DNA from: Chitinispirillales bacterium
GTDB taxonomy: Bacteria > Fibrobacterota > Chitinivibrionia > Chitinivibrionales > Chitinispirillaceae
Reading direction: 5' to 3'
Length of the DNA: 64,000 nt
Assembly (NCBI GenBank): GCA_031254105.1
Contig: JAIRVB010000024.1
Location: forward strand, 1-64,000
The position numbers and the translations under genes are program-made. Positions 16,968 through 26,068 of this stretch are shown here, piece by piece; position 1 is the stretch's first letter, and every line of letters begins with the position of its first letter. The notes below the pieces were generated by a model that saw only the letters and a program-made list of their open reading frames with translations, searched no databases and had not been told where the DNA came from.

Positions 16968-17852
16968 ATGGAATTTCGCGGATGTTATGTCGCCATAATT
17001 ACCCCGTTTACCGTGGACGGTAAGCTTGACGAAGCGGGGTTGAGGTCGAATATTGAATTTTTGATAAAAGGGGGAGTTGCGGGGATAGTTCCCTGCGGCA
17101 CTACCGGAGAGAGCGCTACACTTTCCTGGGAAGAGCATAAAAGGGTCATTGATATAGCTGTTGAGCAAGCTGAGGGCAAGGTTCAGGTTGTTGCGGGAGC
17201 GGGTTCCAACAACACCGCTGAGGCGGTTGAGGCGGCGAAACATGCTAAAAAAAGCGGCGCCGACGCAATTATGAGCATCACTCCCTACTATAATAAGCCC
17301 TCTCAGGATGGTCTTTACAGGCACTTTAAGGCGATCACTTCTGAGGTTGATATACCGATGCTTGTTTACAATGTTCCCGGGCGTACAGGCGTTAATATGC
17401 TGCCTGAGACTGTGGAGAGGCTTTGCGAGCTGCCTCAGGTGAGAGCGGTCAAGGAAGCAAGCGGCGATATTTCGCAGATTTCAGAGATTCACCGCCGCTG
17501 CGGCGGCCGTTTAGACGTACTTTCCGGCGATGACGGGCTGACTTTGCCGGTTTTGGCTGTTGGGGGCAAGGGCGTAGTGTCTGTAATCGGAAATATCGTA
17601 CCTGATAAACTGAGCGCTATGGTTGAGATGTTTTTAAAAGGCGATGCCGCGGGCGCGCTTAAGATTCATGAGGAGCTGCTGCCGTTGTCGAAGATTGTTT
17701 TCATCGAATCTAATCCGGTTCCGGTAAAAGCGTGCATGATGGAGATCGGTCTTGCGGCGGGTCCTGTAAGATTACCGCTTGCTCCGATGATTGAAAGCAA
17801 TAAAGAGAAGCTGCTGTCCGTACTCAAAACATATTCTATTTCTAAAAAATGA
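16968..17852 (+). CDS. dapA: 4-hydroxy-tetrahydrodipicolinate synthase
   Basis: 294 aa, standard length. Condenses pyruvate with aspartate semialdehyde in the diaminopimelate/lysine pathway. 'GTTGES' (44-49), the active-site Tyr134 in 'VYNVPGRTG' and the Schiff-base Lys162 in 'AVKEASGD' are all present. TIM-barrel class I aldolase, cytoplasmic. AGGGAGCTG precedes the ATG. dapB follows 11 bp downstream as an operon. Confidence 0.95.
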   Translation: MEFRGCYVAIITPFTVDGKLDEAGLRSNIEFLIKGGVAGIVPCGTTGESATLSWEEHKRVIDIAVEQAEGKVQVVAGAGSNNTAEAVEAAKHAKKSGADAIMSITPYYNKPSQDGLYRHFKAITSEVDIPMLVYNVPGRTGVNMLPETVERLCELPQVRAVKEASGDISQISEIHRRCGGRLDVLSGDDGLTLPVLAVGGKGVVSVIGNIVPDKLSAMVEMFLKGDAAGALKIHEELLPLSKIVFIESNPVPVKACMMEIGLAAGPVRLPLAPMIESNKEKLLSVLKTYSISKK

Positions 17853-17863
17853 GGTGATCCGTT

Positions 17864-18676
17864 GTGGCAACAAATATAATTATAATAGGGGCCCTGGGCA
17901 GGATGGGGATAGAGATCGGCAAGGTGGTTCAGGATGATAAAGATACCAAACTTGCGGGTTGCGTGGAGTATGCGGGTCATCCTAAAACAGGGGTTGATTA
18001 CGGCAGTTTGATTGGCGCTGACTTCAGCGGGGTAAAAGTGGTCTCTTCAGTTTCCCAGACCGGGGTAAAAGATGGGGTGATTATTGATTTTTCATCCGTA
18101 CAGGCAACTCGTGAAAACCTGACTAAAGCCGGCAATGGTGATCTAAAGCTGCCTGTGGTGGTATGTACTACCGGTCTTGAAAAGGGTGATTATGAGCTGG
18201 CGGAAAGAGCGGCTCTTAAAGTCCCCACACTGGTTAGTTCAAATATGAGTCTTGGAGTTAATCTGTTGTTTTCACTCACAGAACTTGTAACCAAAAAACT
18301 TGGTGGAAACTTCGATATTGAGATTATTGAAGCGCATCACAAGTTTAAAAAAGATTCTCCGAGCGGCACAGCCCGTACATTAGGGGAGATTGCCGCAAAG
18401 GCGCTTGGACAGAGTTATGATGAAGCGGTTGTTAACGGACGCAGCGGAATGGCTTCATCAACCCGCCCGCCGCTTGAGATCGGTATGCACGCTGTTCGGG
18501 GCGGAGATATAGTTGGAGATCATACGGTACTTTTTGCGGGTATGGGCGAAAGGGTAGAATTGAGGCACATGGCGCACAGCCGCAGTGTGTTTGCGAGAGG
18601 CGCGGTAACAGCAGCCAAGTGGATCGCGTCAAAGCAGCCGGGATTATATACAATGAGGGATGTTCTAGGATTATAA
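17864..18676 (+). CDS. dapB: 4-hydroxy-tetrahydrodipicolinate reductase
   Basis: 270 aa. NAD(P)H-dependent reduction of the DapA product. The nucleotide-binding 'IIIIGALGRMG' (5-14) and the catalytic segment 'EAHHKFKKDSPSGTA' (156-170, with His158/His159 and Lys162) are intact. GTG start with GAGGTGA upstream. It forms a two-gene operon with dapA and ends before a hairpin at 18737. Confidence 0.95.
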   Translation: MATNIIIIGALGRMGIEIGKVVQDDKDTKLAGCVEYAGHPKTGVDYGSLIGADFSGVKVVSSVSQTGVKDGVIIDFSSVQATRENLTKAGNGDLKLPVVVCTTGLEKGDYELAERAALKVPTLVSSNMSLGVNLLFSLTELVTKKLGGNFDIEIIEAHHKFKKDSPSGTARTLGEIAAKALGQSYDEAVVNGRSGMASSTRPPLEIGMHAVRGGDIVGDHTVLFAGMGERVELRHMAHSRSVFARGAVTAAKWIASKQPGLYTMRDVLGL

Positions 18677-18736
18677 AAATGACGCGTAGAGGTGAGGAGC
18701 GCGGTAAATCGTGCTCATGCAAATAAAAAATTCGGC

Positions 18737-18760
18737 GGCGCGGTATACCGCGCCTTATTA
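18737..18760 (+). terminator. GC-rich hairpin after dapB
   Basis: GGCGCGG and CCGCGCC form a perfect 7-bp stem around TATA, followed by TTATTA. Probable terminator of dapAB; the weak T-run lowers certainty. Confidence 0.55.
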
Positions 18761-18797
18761 ATATAGAATCAATTGCGTCCGTACTGAAAGAGGTAGT

Positions 18798-20018
18798 ATG
18801 AACCGTCATTTGTTCTTTGCTGTTTTCCTTCTGTCTGTTTTTGCGTTTAACCTGGCGTCCGCTCAAAACAGGGCAGGCGGCGCGGGCCAGGGTGTTGTGC
18901 TTGAATCTGTTGATGACGATATTGTGGAAGATGAGGACGCGGCGGACACAGCAGCCGCGACATTTGAGGATGGAGTACCGTCCCCAAAATCATCCGGTGA
19001 GGTTTTAGATGATGAGGATGGTGAACTTGATATTGACAAACTGCTTGCCGGTGAGGACGAGGAAGATCTTCTTGCGGATGATAACCCCGTTGTTCAGGAG
19101 ACTGTTTCCGCGGTAGATTCCGTCTCCGTAGATTCTCTTGCAAATATAAGCGGGAGCGGTGAAGAGAGTGAACAGCAACACAGAGGGCGGCGCGGCGGGC
19201 CTCCTATACCGAGTGTGGCTGCGGATAATACAACCGGCAAAATAGATTCCGCTGCTTTGGGGCCTGTAGTAATTGAGGATGGTCAATCTATAAATTTTGC
19301 GCACAATCTTAAAGAATACCGCTCGCCAAGACTTGCGATGCTGTTATCGCTTCTTGTTCCCGGGCTTGGTCAGGCTTATTCAAAAAGCTACGTTAAGGCG
19401 GGCGCCTTTGGCGCTGCCGAACTCGCCGCGATCGGAACAGCCGTGTATTTTAATTCCGCCGGAAAATCAAAAAAGAGGGAAGCGCATAAGTTTGCGGATC
19501 AGCGCTTCAGCGTTGACAGTTTGAAGAGGTATGATAAATCTATGAGAGATGGATTTACAAATGCAAATCTGCCGCTTCCATATGATACTACTCTTTACGA
19601 TGATGATTTTTATGATGCTGCGGATAAAAAACAAACATATTATTATGAGAGAATCCGCGAGAAATATATGACTCCAGGTTGGATAGATTTTACTCCCGGT
19701 ATTGATGAGGTGGAGAGCTGGATCAATGAAAACAGCAAATTCGGCGACGAATGGTTCGGCTATTCAAATTTCCAGGCAAAATACAACTCCATGATGAAGG
19801 ATTCCAAATCGAGATATGACGCTGTCAACTACACTTTGTACGCTATTTTAATTAATCATATTATAAGCGCTATTGACGCCGGCTTTACGGCCATGGCTTA
19901 CAATTCGCATCTTCTCGGTAAAGATAAAAGTGTGTGGAACAGACTTTCTGTTGAACAGCAGTATGTATTTACCGGATCTGAAACCGCGCCCGGCATCGCG
20001 CTGAAAGTAAAGTTTTAA
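18798..20018 (+). CDS. DUF5683 domain protein with acidic N-terminal region
   Basis: 406 aa. Signal peptide (NRHLFFAVFLLSVFAFNLASAQ), then an Asp/Glu-rich disordered stretch (about 35-150). The DUF5683 domain starts at about 175: 'EYRSPRLAMLLSLLVPGLGQAYSKSYVKAG', a hydrophobic hairpin with the 'PGLGQ.Y' motif, with a second membrane-like segment 'YTLYAILINHIISAIDAG' near 350. DUF5683 proteins are FCB-group envelope proteins of unknown function. A shorter relative follows with no gap, so the two are probably a duplicated pair. GAAAGAGGTAGT precedes the ATG. Confidence 0.75.
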   Translation: MNRHLFFAVFLLSVFAFNLASAQNRAGGAGQGVVLESVDDDIVEDEDAADTAAATFEDGVPSPKSSGEVLDDEDGELDIDKLLAGEDEEDLLADDNPVVQETVSAVDSVSVDSLANISGSGEESEQQHRGRRGGPPIPSVAADNTTGKIDSAALGPVVIEDGQSINFAHNLKEYRSPRLAMLLSLLVPGLGQAYSKSYVKAGAFGAAELAAIGTAVYFNSAGKSKKREAHKFADQRFSVDSLKRYDKSMRDGFTNANLPLPYDTTLYDDDFYDAADKKQTYYYERIREKYMTPGWIDFTPGIDEVESWINENSKFGDEWFGYSNFQAKYNSMMKDSKSRYDAVNYTLYAILINHIISAIDAGFTAMAYNSHLLGKDKSVWNRLSVEQQYVFTGSETAPGIALKVKF

Positions 20019-20759
20019 ATGCAAATTACAAATTACAAATTACAAATCACAAATGAAGTAAGTGGATGCGGTTTAGTTGCGCGTACCGTTATTTTATTTT
20101 TTGCTGCCGCTGTGATTTGCCTGGTTGACGCGCAGATAATTGTTGAGGATGAGATTATTACCAGCGATGTTAATCTTTTTACAGTGTCAAATGAAAAGCA
20201 GCGCAGTATAGCCGCGGCAATGGCAGCTTCGCTTGTTTTACCCGGCGCCGGACATCATTACCTTGACAAACCCAAACACGCTTTTGGTTACCTCGCGTTT
20301 GATCTGGCGTCTGTTTTCAGCGTTGTACTGTTTAATAGTTTGGCAAACGGCCGCGAGAAAGACGCGCGGGCGTTTGCTTCCGCTATGGCAGGTATAGAGA
20401 AAGCGCCTTCCGGTGAGGCGTATTGGCGTCATGTGGGCGCGTTTATGGACGCGTCTCAATACAACGAAGTTGTGGAGCTGTCGCGGGGCAGCGCGGACGA
20501 CCAGTACCTTGATGAGAGATCATGGTGGCGTTGGGCTGATGAGAGCCATCAGGAGGAGTACAACGACATCCGGCAAAGAGCGCGCAACCTGCGCGTAGCG
20601 TCCTCCTTTTTTATTGGCGCGTTAGTAGCCAACCGTATTTTATCTACCGTTGATCTGATGGTTTTTAGAAAAAAAAGTATGTCATCAAGCATACAGTTTG
20701 AGCCCGCCCCGAGTCCGGATACACGAGGCGGTTCGTTGACATTGAAAGCAAAATTTTAG
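20019..20759 (+). CDS. second DUF5683-like envelope protein
   Basis: 246 aa. It shares with its upstream neighbour the order 'AAMAASLVLPGAGHHYLDKPKHAFGYLAFD', a long charged loop, then 'ASSFFIGALVANRILSTVDLMV' and a C-terminal '...LTLKAKF' (neighbour '...ALKVKF'). The ATG at 20019 follows the neighbour's TAA directly, so the first 12 residues (MQITNYKLQITN) are encoded by a short tandem AAATTAC repeat. The true start may lie further in, before the hydrophobic segment 'ARTVILFFAAAVICLVDAQ'. No clear ribosome-binding site is visible, so translation may depend on termination of the upstream gene. Confidence 0.65.
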   Translation: MQITNYKLQITNEVSGCGLVARTVILFFAAAVICLVDAQIIVEDEIITSDVNLFTVSNEKQRSIAAAMAASLVLPGAGHHYLDKPKHAFGYLAFDLASVFSVVLFNSLANGREKDARAFASAMAGIEKAPSGEAYWRHVGAFMDASQYNEVVELSRGSADDQYLDERSWWRWADESHQEEYNDIRQRARNLRVASSFFIGALVANRILSTVDLMVFRKKSMSSSIQFEPAPSPDTRGGSLTLKAKF

Positions 20760-20765
20760 GCGTAG

Positions 20766-20786
20766 GGAACGGCCAGTGGGCGTTCC
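20766..20786. repeat. GGAACG/CGTTCC palindromic repeat, copy 1
   Basis: GTAGGGAACG ... CGTTCCGT palindrome between the DUF5683-like gene and nrdR. A second copy lies at 21407-21427 after nrdR. REP-like intergenic hairpin. Confidence 0.6.
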
Positions 20787-20853
20787 GTTCTATAAATCGC
20801 GGCCATGAGGAGATGGGCGGCCAAAGGCAGTCCATACTAAGACAGGAGTTACG

Positions 20854-21315
20854 ATGCGTTGTCCATATTGCAGTCATGAAGAAGATAAAGTGGTTGATTC
20901 GCGTACCAGCAAGGAAGGCCGCGCTGTGCGCAGGCGCAGAGAGTGTCTCAATTGTACCCGCCGCTTTACTACATACGAATACATTGAAAACATCTCATTG
21001 ACAATTGTAAAAAATGACCAGCGCCGGGAACCCTATGAACGTCAAAAACTCATGCAGGGACTTACAGCCGCTTGCAAGAAGCGTCCTGTAAGCGTAAAGA
21101 AGATTGAAAGTATTGTTGACAAGATTGAAAATCAGATAGAAAAAATGGGTAAAAACGAGATTCCAAGCACAGAGATCGGAAAGATGGTCATGACAGAACT
21201 CTACTCGCTTGATGAAGTCGCTTATGTAAGGTTTGCGTCAGTATATAGAAAGTTTAAAGATATAAGCGAGTTCATCTCTGAGGTTAAGGAGATCGAGTCA
21301 AAAGGAAATTTTTAG
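20854..21315 (+). CDS. nrdR: transcriptional repressor NrdR
   Basis: 153 aa, standard length. A zinc- and (d)ATP-binding repressor of ribonucleotide reductase genes that acts at NrdR boxes. The zinc ribbon has Cys3, Cys6, Cys31 and Cys34 with 'RRRRECLNCTRRFTTYE'. The ATP-cone domain starts 'IVKNDQRREPYERQKL' and includes 'VAYVRFASVYRKF'. GACAGGAGTT precedes the ATG. No ribonucleotide reductase gene lies in this window, so it acts elsewhere. Confidence 0.95.
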   Translation: MRCPYCSHEEDKVVDSRTSKEGRAVRRRRECLNCTRRFTTYEYIENISLTIVKNDQRREPYERQKLMQGLTAACKKRPVSVKKIESIVDKIENQIEKMGKNEIPSTEIGKMVMTELYSLDEVAYVRFASVYRKFKDISEFISEVKEIESKGNF

Positions 21316-21364
21316 TATTGATTATCAATATGCGTGTTTTACCGGCGTGTTAATTGGGGTTTTC

Positions 21365-21469
21365 GTCATCCCCTCGAAGACGGAGATCCATTGTTCTTAA
21401 ATGTAGGGAACGATCAGAGACCGTTCCGTCATAACAGCCAAGAACAGTAGACCCCCGCCTTTGCGGGGG
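21365..21469. repeat. cluster of three REP-like hairpins between nrdR and malQ
   Basis: In order: a degenerate CGTCATCCCC...GGAGATCC palindrome (about 21365-21390), a GGAACG/CGTTCC palindrome (21407-21427), and CCCCCGC-CTTT-GCGGGGG followed by TGACGA (21452-21469). They sit between convergent genes and could also stop transcription from both sides. Confidence 0.65.
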
Positions 21470-21493
21470 TGACGAATGGCAGATACGCTTTGC

Positions 21494-22978
21494 TTACAAA
21501 CAATGTCCAGATCCCGGCGCGCGGCCATAAATCATTGTCATTTGGGCAAACCGTTCCATCTTCTTTTTTACAGGCATGGCTTTTGCCATCCTCCACTGCC
21601 AGTTACCCCACATCTGCCCCGGAGTATTCATTCGATGTCCTTCGCCCAGTTCAAGCACATCCTGCATTGGAATGATGCAAAGCCAGGAGGAACTTCCAAG
21701 GCCGCAGCGTAGAAAAGCATCCATAAAATTTTTCTCTGTGCAGCGTAAATAATCACAGATCAGTTTTTTGTACGGTTCCGCCAATTGAGAAAACCAGCCT
21801 AAAGAGGTGTCGTTATCATGGGTGCCGGTGTAGGTAACGCTGTCTTTTGTTATGTTGTAGGGAAGATAGGGATTTGTAGGATTCGCGTCGAAAGCAAATT
21901 GCAGAATCTTCATACCTGGCGCATTTATCTGTTCGCGAAGCTGTGTTACACCGGGAGTGATATCACCCAGATCCTCCGCGATAAAAGGCAGCTCTCCAAG
22001 CGCGCTCTTTATAGTGTCGAAAAAGTGAATTCCCGGCCCCTTTTTCCATTCCCCATCGACAGCGGTCGGGCTTGAGGCAGGGATTGCCCAGTAGGAATCA
22101 AACGCCCTGAAGTGGTCGATACGGATATAATCAACGAGTTTTAACGTTTGCTGGATGCGGCTCTTCCACCATGCGTAATCATCCGCTCTCATTGTATCCC
22201 ATCTGTAAAGAGGATTACCCCATAACTGTCCGGTTTCACTGAAGTAGTCGGGAGGAACCCCTGCAACACTTATCGGTTTAGCTTCAGCATCAAATAAAAA
22301 CTGCGCGGGCTGCGCCCAGGTGTCTGAGCTGTCGTATGCCGTATAAAACGGGATATCACCAATTGTCAAAATATTCTTTTCAGCCGCATACGCGCGTACT
22401 TTACTCCACTGAGAAAAAAATAGAAATTGAATAAACTTCTGATAACGCAGCTCTTCTTTACGTTCACTAACCGCAGATTCTAATGCGGCCGCGTCGCGCA
22501 GTTTATAATGAGTTTTCCATTCCCACCACGGACGCCCATTGTGAAGTTCCTTTATCATTCGAAAAAGCGCGTAATCAGCAAGCCACCAATCCTCTTTATT
22601 GCAGAAATCAATAAAATTTTCGGTATCCGTAAATTTACCGAAAGCTTTTCGAAGCAGCTTTTCTTTCTCGGTGATAACAGGTCCGAACTCCACTTTCTCA
22701 TTTGACAGCTTTGGATAAGATTTCAGGTCGGATTTTGAAAGCAATCCCTCTTTGATCAACTCATCGGGAGAGATTAAAAGCGTATTTCCGGCAAAAGAGC
22801 AAAGTGTCTGATAGGGAGAGTCCCCATATCCTGTGGGGCCCAGCGGACAAAACTGCCAAAACTGCTGCTGGTTTGACGATAACAGATCTATCCACGCTAA
22901 TGCTGATTCGCCAAGGTCGCCTATTCCGTAAGGCGAAGGCAGCGATGTCGGATGTAGAAAAATACCCGAAGCTCTCAT
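21494..22978 (-). CDS. malQ: 4-alpha-glucanotransferase (amylomaltase, GH77)
   Basis: 494 aa, typical of bacterial MalQ. Transfers alpha-1,4-glucan segments between maltodextrins, in the cytoplasm. Conserved blocks are 'SGIFLHPTSLPSPYGIGDLG' at the N-terminus, 'CPLGPTGYGDSPYQ', nucleophile Asp288 in 'YIRIDHFRAF', acid/base Glu335 in 'FIAEDLG', and Asp388 in 'YTGTHDNDT'. It links functionally with the GH57 branching enzyme at 0.8-2.4 kb in glycogen turnover. It is divergent from purE, with a fold-back repeat in the shared upstream region. Confidence 0.95.
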   Translation of the reverse strand: MRASGIFLHPTSLPSPYGIGDLGESALAWIDLLSSNQQQFWQFCPLGPTGYGDSPYQTLCSFAGNTLLISPDELIKEGLLSKSDLKSYPKLSNEKVEFGPVITEKEKLLRKAFGKFTDTENFIDFCNKEDWWLADYALFRMIKELHNGRPWWEWKTHYKLRDAAALESAVSERKEELRYQKFIQFLFFSQWSKVRAYAAEKNILTIGDIPFYTAYDSSDTWAQPAQFLFDAEAKPISVAGVPPDYFSETGQLWGNPLYRWDTMRADDYAWWKSRIQQTLKLVDYIRIDHFRAFDSYWAIPASSPTAVDGEWKKGPGIHFFDTIKSALGELPFIAEDLGDITPGVTQLREQINAPGMKILQFAFDANPTNPYLPYNITKDSVTYTGTHDNDTSLGWFSQLAEPYKKLICDYLRCTEKNFMDAFLRCGLGSSSWLCIIPMQDVLELGEGHRMNTPGQMWGNWQWRMAKAMPVKKKMERFAQMTMIYGRAPGSGHCL

Positions 22979-23054
22979 TGAAAAATATCCTTTTGTAGTC
23001 AGAGTACAAATTTTTTAAGTATAGAATCATAATATAGTTTATTTAATGCAAAAA

Positions 23055-23183
23055 TAAAATGTTCGAACGCAGAAATGTAGTAAAATTAACGCGGAATAAA
23101 AATGGGGAACATTGATAATTTTGATTTCCGTAATGTTATTTGAAAGGTTTTAAACTTTCTGCATTCTGCATTCGGACATTTTA
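23055..23183. repeat. fold-back repeat between malQ and purE
   Basis: The arms 23055-23075 and 23164-23183 are inverted copies (18 of 20 match: TAAAATGTTCGAACGCAGAA against its complement with TGCATTC wording). The loop is about 88 nt and AT-rich. It lies in the shared promoter region of two divergent genes, about 40 bp before the purE start. Confidence 0.65.
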
Positions 23184-23224
23184 TTTATATTTGTATCTTC
23201 TCTTACAGAGCAGGGAGTAGTTGT

Positions 23225-23719
23225 ATGCAGCCACTTGTTGGATTAATAATGGGTTCCTCTTCAGACTGGGATACCATGCGTTATGCGGCGGAAGTTATGG
23301 ATGAGCTTAAGATTCCGTATGAGACGGAAGTTGTTTCCGCTCACCGTACTCCGGACAAACTCTTTAGTTACGCGGGCGGCGCGGAGCAGCGGGGGATAGA
23401 AGTTATTATCGCAGGCGCGGGCGGCGCCGCGCATCTTCCCGGTATGGCCGCGTCTAAAACGACTCTGCCTGTGCTCGGCGTTCCTGTTCAGTCAAAAGCT
23501 CTTAACGGGATGGATTCACTTTTGTCTATTGCGCAGATGCCAGCGGGAGTTCCGGTCGGCACAATGGCGATCGGCAAAGCCGGGGCGGCAAACGCGGGTC
23601 TTTTAGCGGCTTCCATTCTTGGCAATAAGTATCCGCAATTCAAAGACGCGCTTAACCAATACCGCGCTAAGCAGACAGAAAAAGTTTTATCCAACCCAGA
23701 CCCAAGGGCGGCGCAATGA
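23225..23719 (+). CDS. purE: N5-carboxyaminoimidazole ribonucleotide mutase
   Basis: 164 aa, class I PurE. Converts N5-CAIR to CAIR in purine synthesis. '[13 protein letters not shown]' (6-18) binds phosphate, and His40 in 'VSAHRTP' is the catalytic His. '[14 protein letters not shown]' and 'PVLGVPVQS' are intact. Its stop overlaps the purK ATG by 4 bp, and a class I PurE needs PurK for its substrate. CAGGGAGTAGTTGT precedes the ATG. Confidence 0.95.
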   Translation: MQPLVGLIMGSSSDWDTMRYAAEVMDELKIPYETEVVSAHRTPDKLFSYAGGAEQRGIEVIIAGAGGAAHLPGMAASKTTLPVLGVPVQSKALNGMDSLLSIAQMPAGVPVGTMAIGKAGAANAGLLAASILGNKYPQFKDALNQYRAKQTEKVLSNPDPRAAQ

Positions 23720-24795
23720 GAATAGGTATTTTGGGCGGCGGGCAGCTTGCGCGTATGCTTGGCCTTGGCGGAATTCCCATAGGAGCGAAATTTGTGACGC
23801 TTGATCCTGCGGCTGACGCGTGCGCGGCGGTTGTTTCAGAACACATTACAGGCAATTATGGTGATATATCAATACTCGAACGGTTTGCAAGCAAGGTTGA
23901 TGTTATCACATACGAATTTGAAAACGTTCCCGCTAAAAGCGTAAAATATCTCGCTGAAAAAAAACCGGTATACCCATCTCCAGCTGCTTTGGAGGTATCA
24001 TGCGACAGACTCAAAGAGAAAACGCTTTTCAGAGATTTGGGTATAGGCACCCCGAATTTTTCTGCAGTGGGAAATATTTACGAATTAAAATCAGCGGCGC
24101 GGGAAATCGGGCTGCCGTCGGTTCTCAAAACCCGCACCCTTGGGTATGATGGAAAAGGTCAGGCGGTGCTTCGCGCGGAAAGCGATATTGAAGCCGCGTG
24201 GGAGCGGCTTGGCGGGGTAAACTGCATACTTGAAGCGTTTGTCCCTTTTACAAGAGAGATAAGCGTAATCGCTGTCAGATCATGCACCGGCGAAATCATA
24301 TTTTACCCTGTCAGCGAAAATACTCATAAAAACGGAATTTTACACAAGGCAGTTTGCACTCCTGATGATCCGATGCAAAAAGCGGCTGAAGAGTATAGTA
24401 GAAAGCTTCTTGAAGAACTTGACTATGTGGGAGTTCTCGCGCTTGAACTTTTTGAAGCTAATGGGAAGCTTCTCGCAAACGAAATAGCTCCAAGGGTTCA
24501 CAATACCGGTCACTGGAGTATTGAGGGCGCAAACACAAGTCAGTTTGAAAACCATATTAGAGCGGTTATGGGGCTGCCTCTGGGGGATACTTCTCCCGTG
24601 GAGTTCAGCGCGATGGTGAATTTTATCGGGGAGATTCCGGACGCGTCATCGGTGTTGAGTATTAAGGGCGCGCATTTTCATGATTATGGGAAAGAGGCTA
24701 AGCCCGGACGTAAATTAGGGCATGCTACGGTTCGCCGTCCAAATAAAAAGTTTATGCTTGAAGGGCTTAATGAGGTGCTTGCATTGGTTAATTAA
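23716..24795 (+). CDS. purK: 5-(carboxyamino)imidazole ribonucleotide synthase
   Basis: 359 aa ATP-grasp enzyme that makes N5-CAIR from AIR, bicarbonate and ATP. '[16 protein letters not shown]' opens the protein. '[15 protein letters not shown]', '[17 protein letters not shown]', '[16 protein letters not shown]' and '[29 protein letters not shown]' are family blocks, the last carrying metal and phosphate ligands. 4-bp overlap with purE gives a coupled purEK operon. Confidence 0.95.
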   Translation: MRIGILGGGQLARMLGLGGIPIGAKFVTLDPAADACAAVVSEHITGNYGDISILERFASKVDVITYEFENVPAKSVKYLAEKKPVYPSPAALEVSCDRLKEKTLFRDLGIGTPNFSAVGNIYELKSAAREIGLPSVLKTRTLGYDGKGQAVLRAESDIEAAWERLGGVNCILEAFVPFTREISVIAVRSCTGEIIFYPVSENTHKNGILHKAVCTPDDPMQKAAEEYSRKLLEELDYVGVLALELFEANGKLLANEIAPRVHNTGHWSIEGANTSQFENHIRAVMGLPLGDTSPVEFSAMVNFIGEIPDASSVLSIKGAHFHDYGKEAKPGRKLGHATVRRPNKKFMLEGLNEVLALVN

Positions 24796-24827
24796 TGGTT
24801 ATTAACTGCCGGTTATTAATTGATGGT

Positions 24828-26063
24828 TCAAAAGGTTACTTTAATATTTCCAGCCAATCCGGAAAGCAATGCTGTTTTAAGCAGGCTGCTGTAATCAATG
24901 TTGCTGCTGGTATTATTCTTGCCGGTGTTTTTATTGTTTTTGTCTGTAAACTTATCCATTCCGTAATACCAGCCAAACGCTTTTTGCGCTCCAGCGTAAA
25001 TCTGTATTTTGTTTTTTACGGCAGGCCCGCGTATTTTGAGGGAGTAGATAAGGGCGGCCGCTCCGGTTTCCGCAGGATCAATATTAAAAACTTCCTTATC
25101 AACTTCGTCATCACCGTAAAATTTTCTGTATTTGTAGTGGGTATCTGCTCTGAGCTTTCCCCAAAATATGTTTGCGGCTATTATATCAAACCTGTGTTTC
25201 AAAAGTTTTCTTTGAAGATCAAACGAAAGCGTCATCCAGCCCACAGCCGCATTCCCTTTTCCATTTACTTCATAAAATGCGTACGGAAACAAAAAATATT
25301 GTTGATTTGCGGGAGTCAGAGCGCCGTTAACGAAAATATCCGCGTAATTGACACCTGAGGTCATGTGAAATCTCCACGGAATTTGCGGCTCATCAAATGA
25401 GTATTTATAATAAGCTCCTAAGCTGTAATTGTTTGATTCAAAAAGCAGTGTGCCGCTGTTATTAAAGATATTTATGTCAAATTTGTCATATGTAAAACCG
25501 GTCTCATGTGTTTTTTTGTATTGTGCCGACAAACCCATGCGCATAAGTGCGGGGAGATTGGGTTTACCGTAAAAATGGTAGAAATCACCATCTTGAAAAT
25601 TTACTTTAGCGTATAATAACGAGGACGTAATTTTTACCTCCTTAATGTCAAAACTCAATTTGGAATTTATATAAGAGCCATTAGAACCGCCGTTTTTGAT
25701 TTTTGTTTGACCCGAATGAATTTCAATCTCCGATGATTTTATCAATCCTGCTGTTAATTTCGGTTTTACGAGGTTAAAATCAAAACCGCGTGAATAACCA
25801 ACCGCAAAAATACCGGTTGAAAGCCACGGCATATCAGAGCCGATTCCAAGGAAGTTCACTGTATTTTCAAATTGGCTGCTGCTGTCGGAATATGATATTT
25901 TACCGCTGTGAAAAACGATTTGGCCATTATCTTGATGTAATAAAATACCGCTTCCTCCGCTGATGTTAAAATCTTCGGCGGAGCAAAGGCTATCCGCAAA
26001 TAAAATAAGGAACCCCAAAAGTAAATTCGGGGTTCCTTTCTTAAAAACAAAAAACCTTAACAA
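24828..26063 (-). CDS. predicted outer-membrane beta-barrel protein
   Basis: 411 aa. Signal peptide (FFVFKKGTPNLLLGFLILFADSLCSAE). The rest is a run of amphipathic strands with aromatic girdles and periodic Gly/Asn turns, ending in 'LAGNIKVTF', a terminal Phe as in barrels inserted by BamA. No family recognised. It starts 5 bp after the stop of the TPR lipoprotein upstream, so the two are an operon, repeating the barrel-plus-lipoprotein arrangement at 3.1-5.6 kb. Confidence 0.65.
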   Translation of the reverse strand: MLRFFVFKKGTPNLLLGFLILFADSLCSAEDFNISGGSGILLHQDNGQIVFHSGKISYSDSSSQFENTVNFLGIGSDMPWLSTGIFAVGYSRGFDFNLVKPKLTAGLIKSSEIEIHSGQTKIKNGGSNGSYINSKLSFDIKEVKITSSLLYAKVNFQDGDFYHFYGKPNLPALMRMGLSAQYKKTHETGFTYDKFDINIFNNSGTLLFESNNYSLGAYYKYSFDEPQIPWRFHMTSGVNYADIFVNGALTPANQQYFLFPYAFYEVNGKGNAAVGWMTLSFDLQRKLLKHRFDIIAANIFWGKLRADTHYKYRKFYGDDEVDKEVFNIDPAETGAAALIYSLKIRGPAVKNKIQIYAGAQKAFGWYYGMDKFTDKNNKNTGKNNTSSNIDYSSLLKTALLSGLAGNIKVTF

Positions 26064-26068
26064 AACAG

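Noticed and set aside
24795-25358. 187-codon + strand frame after purK
   Set aside because: It is antisense to the beta-barrel gene at 24828-26063, which has a signal peptide and a better start.
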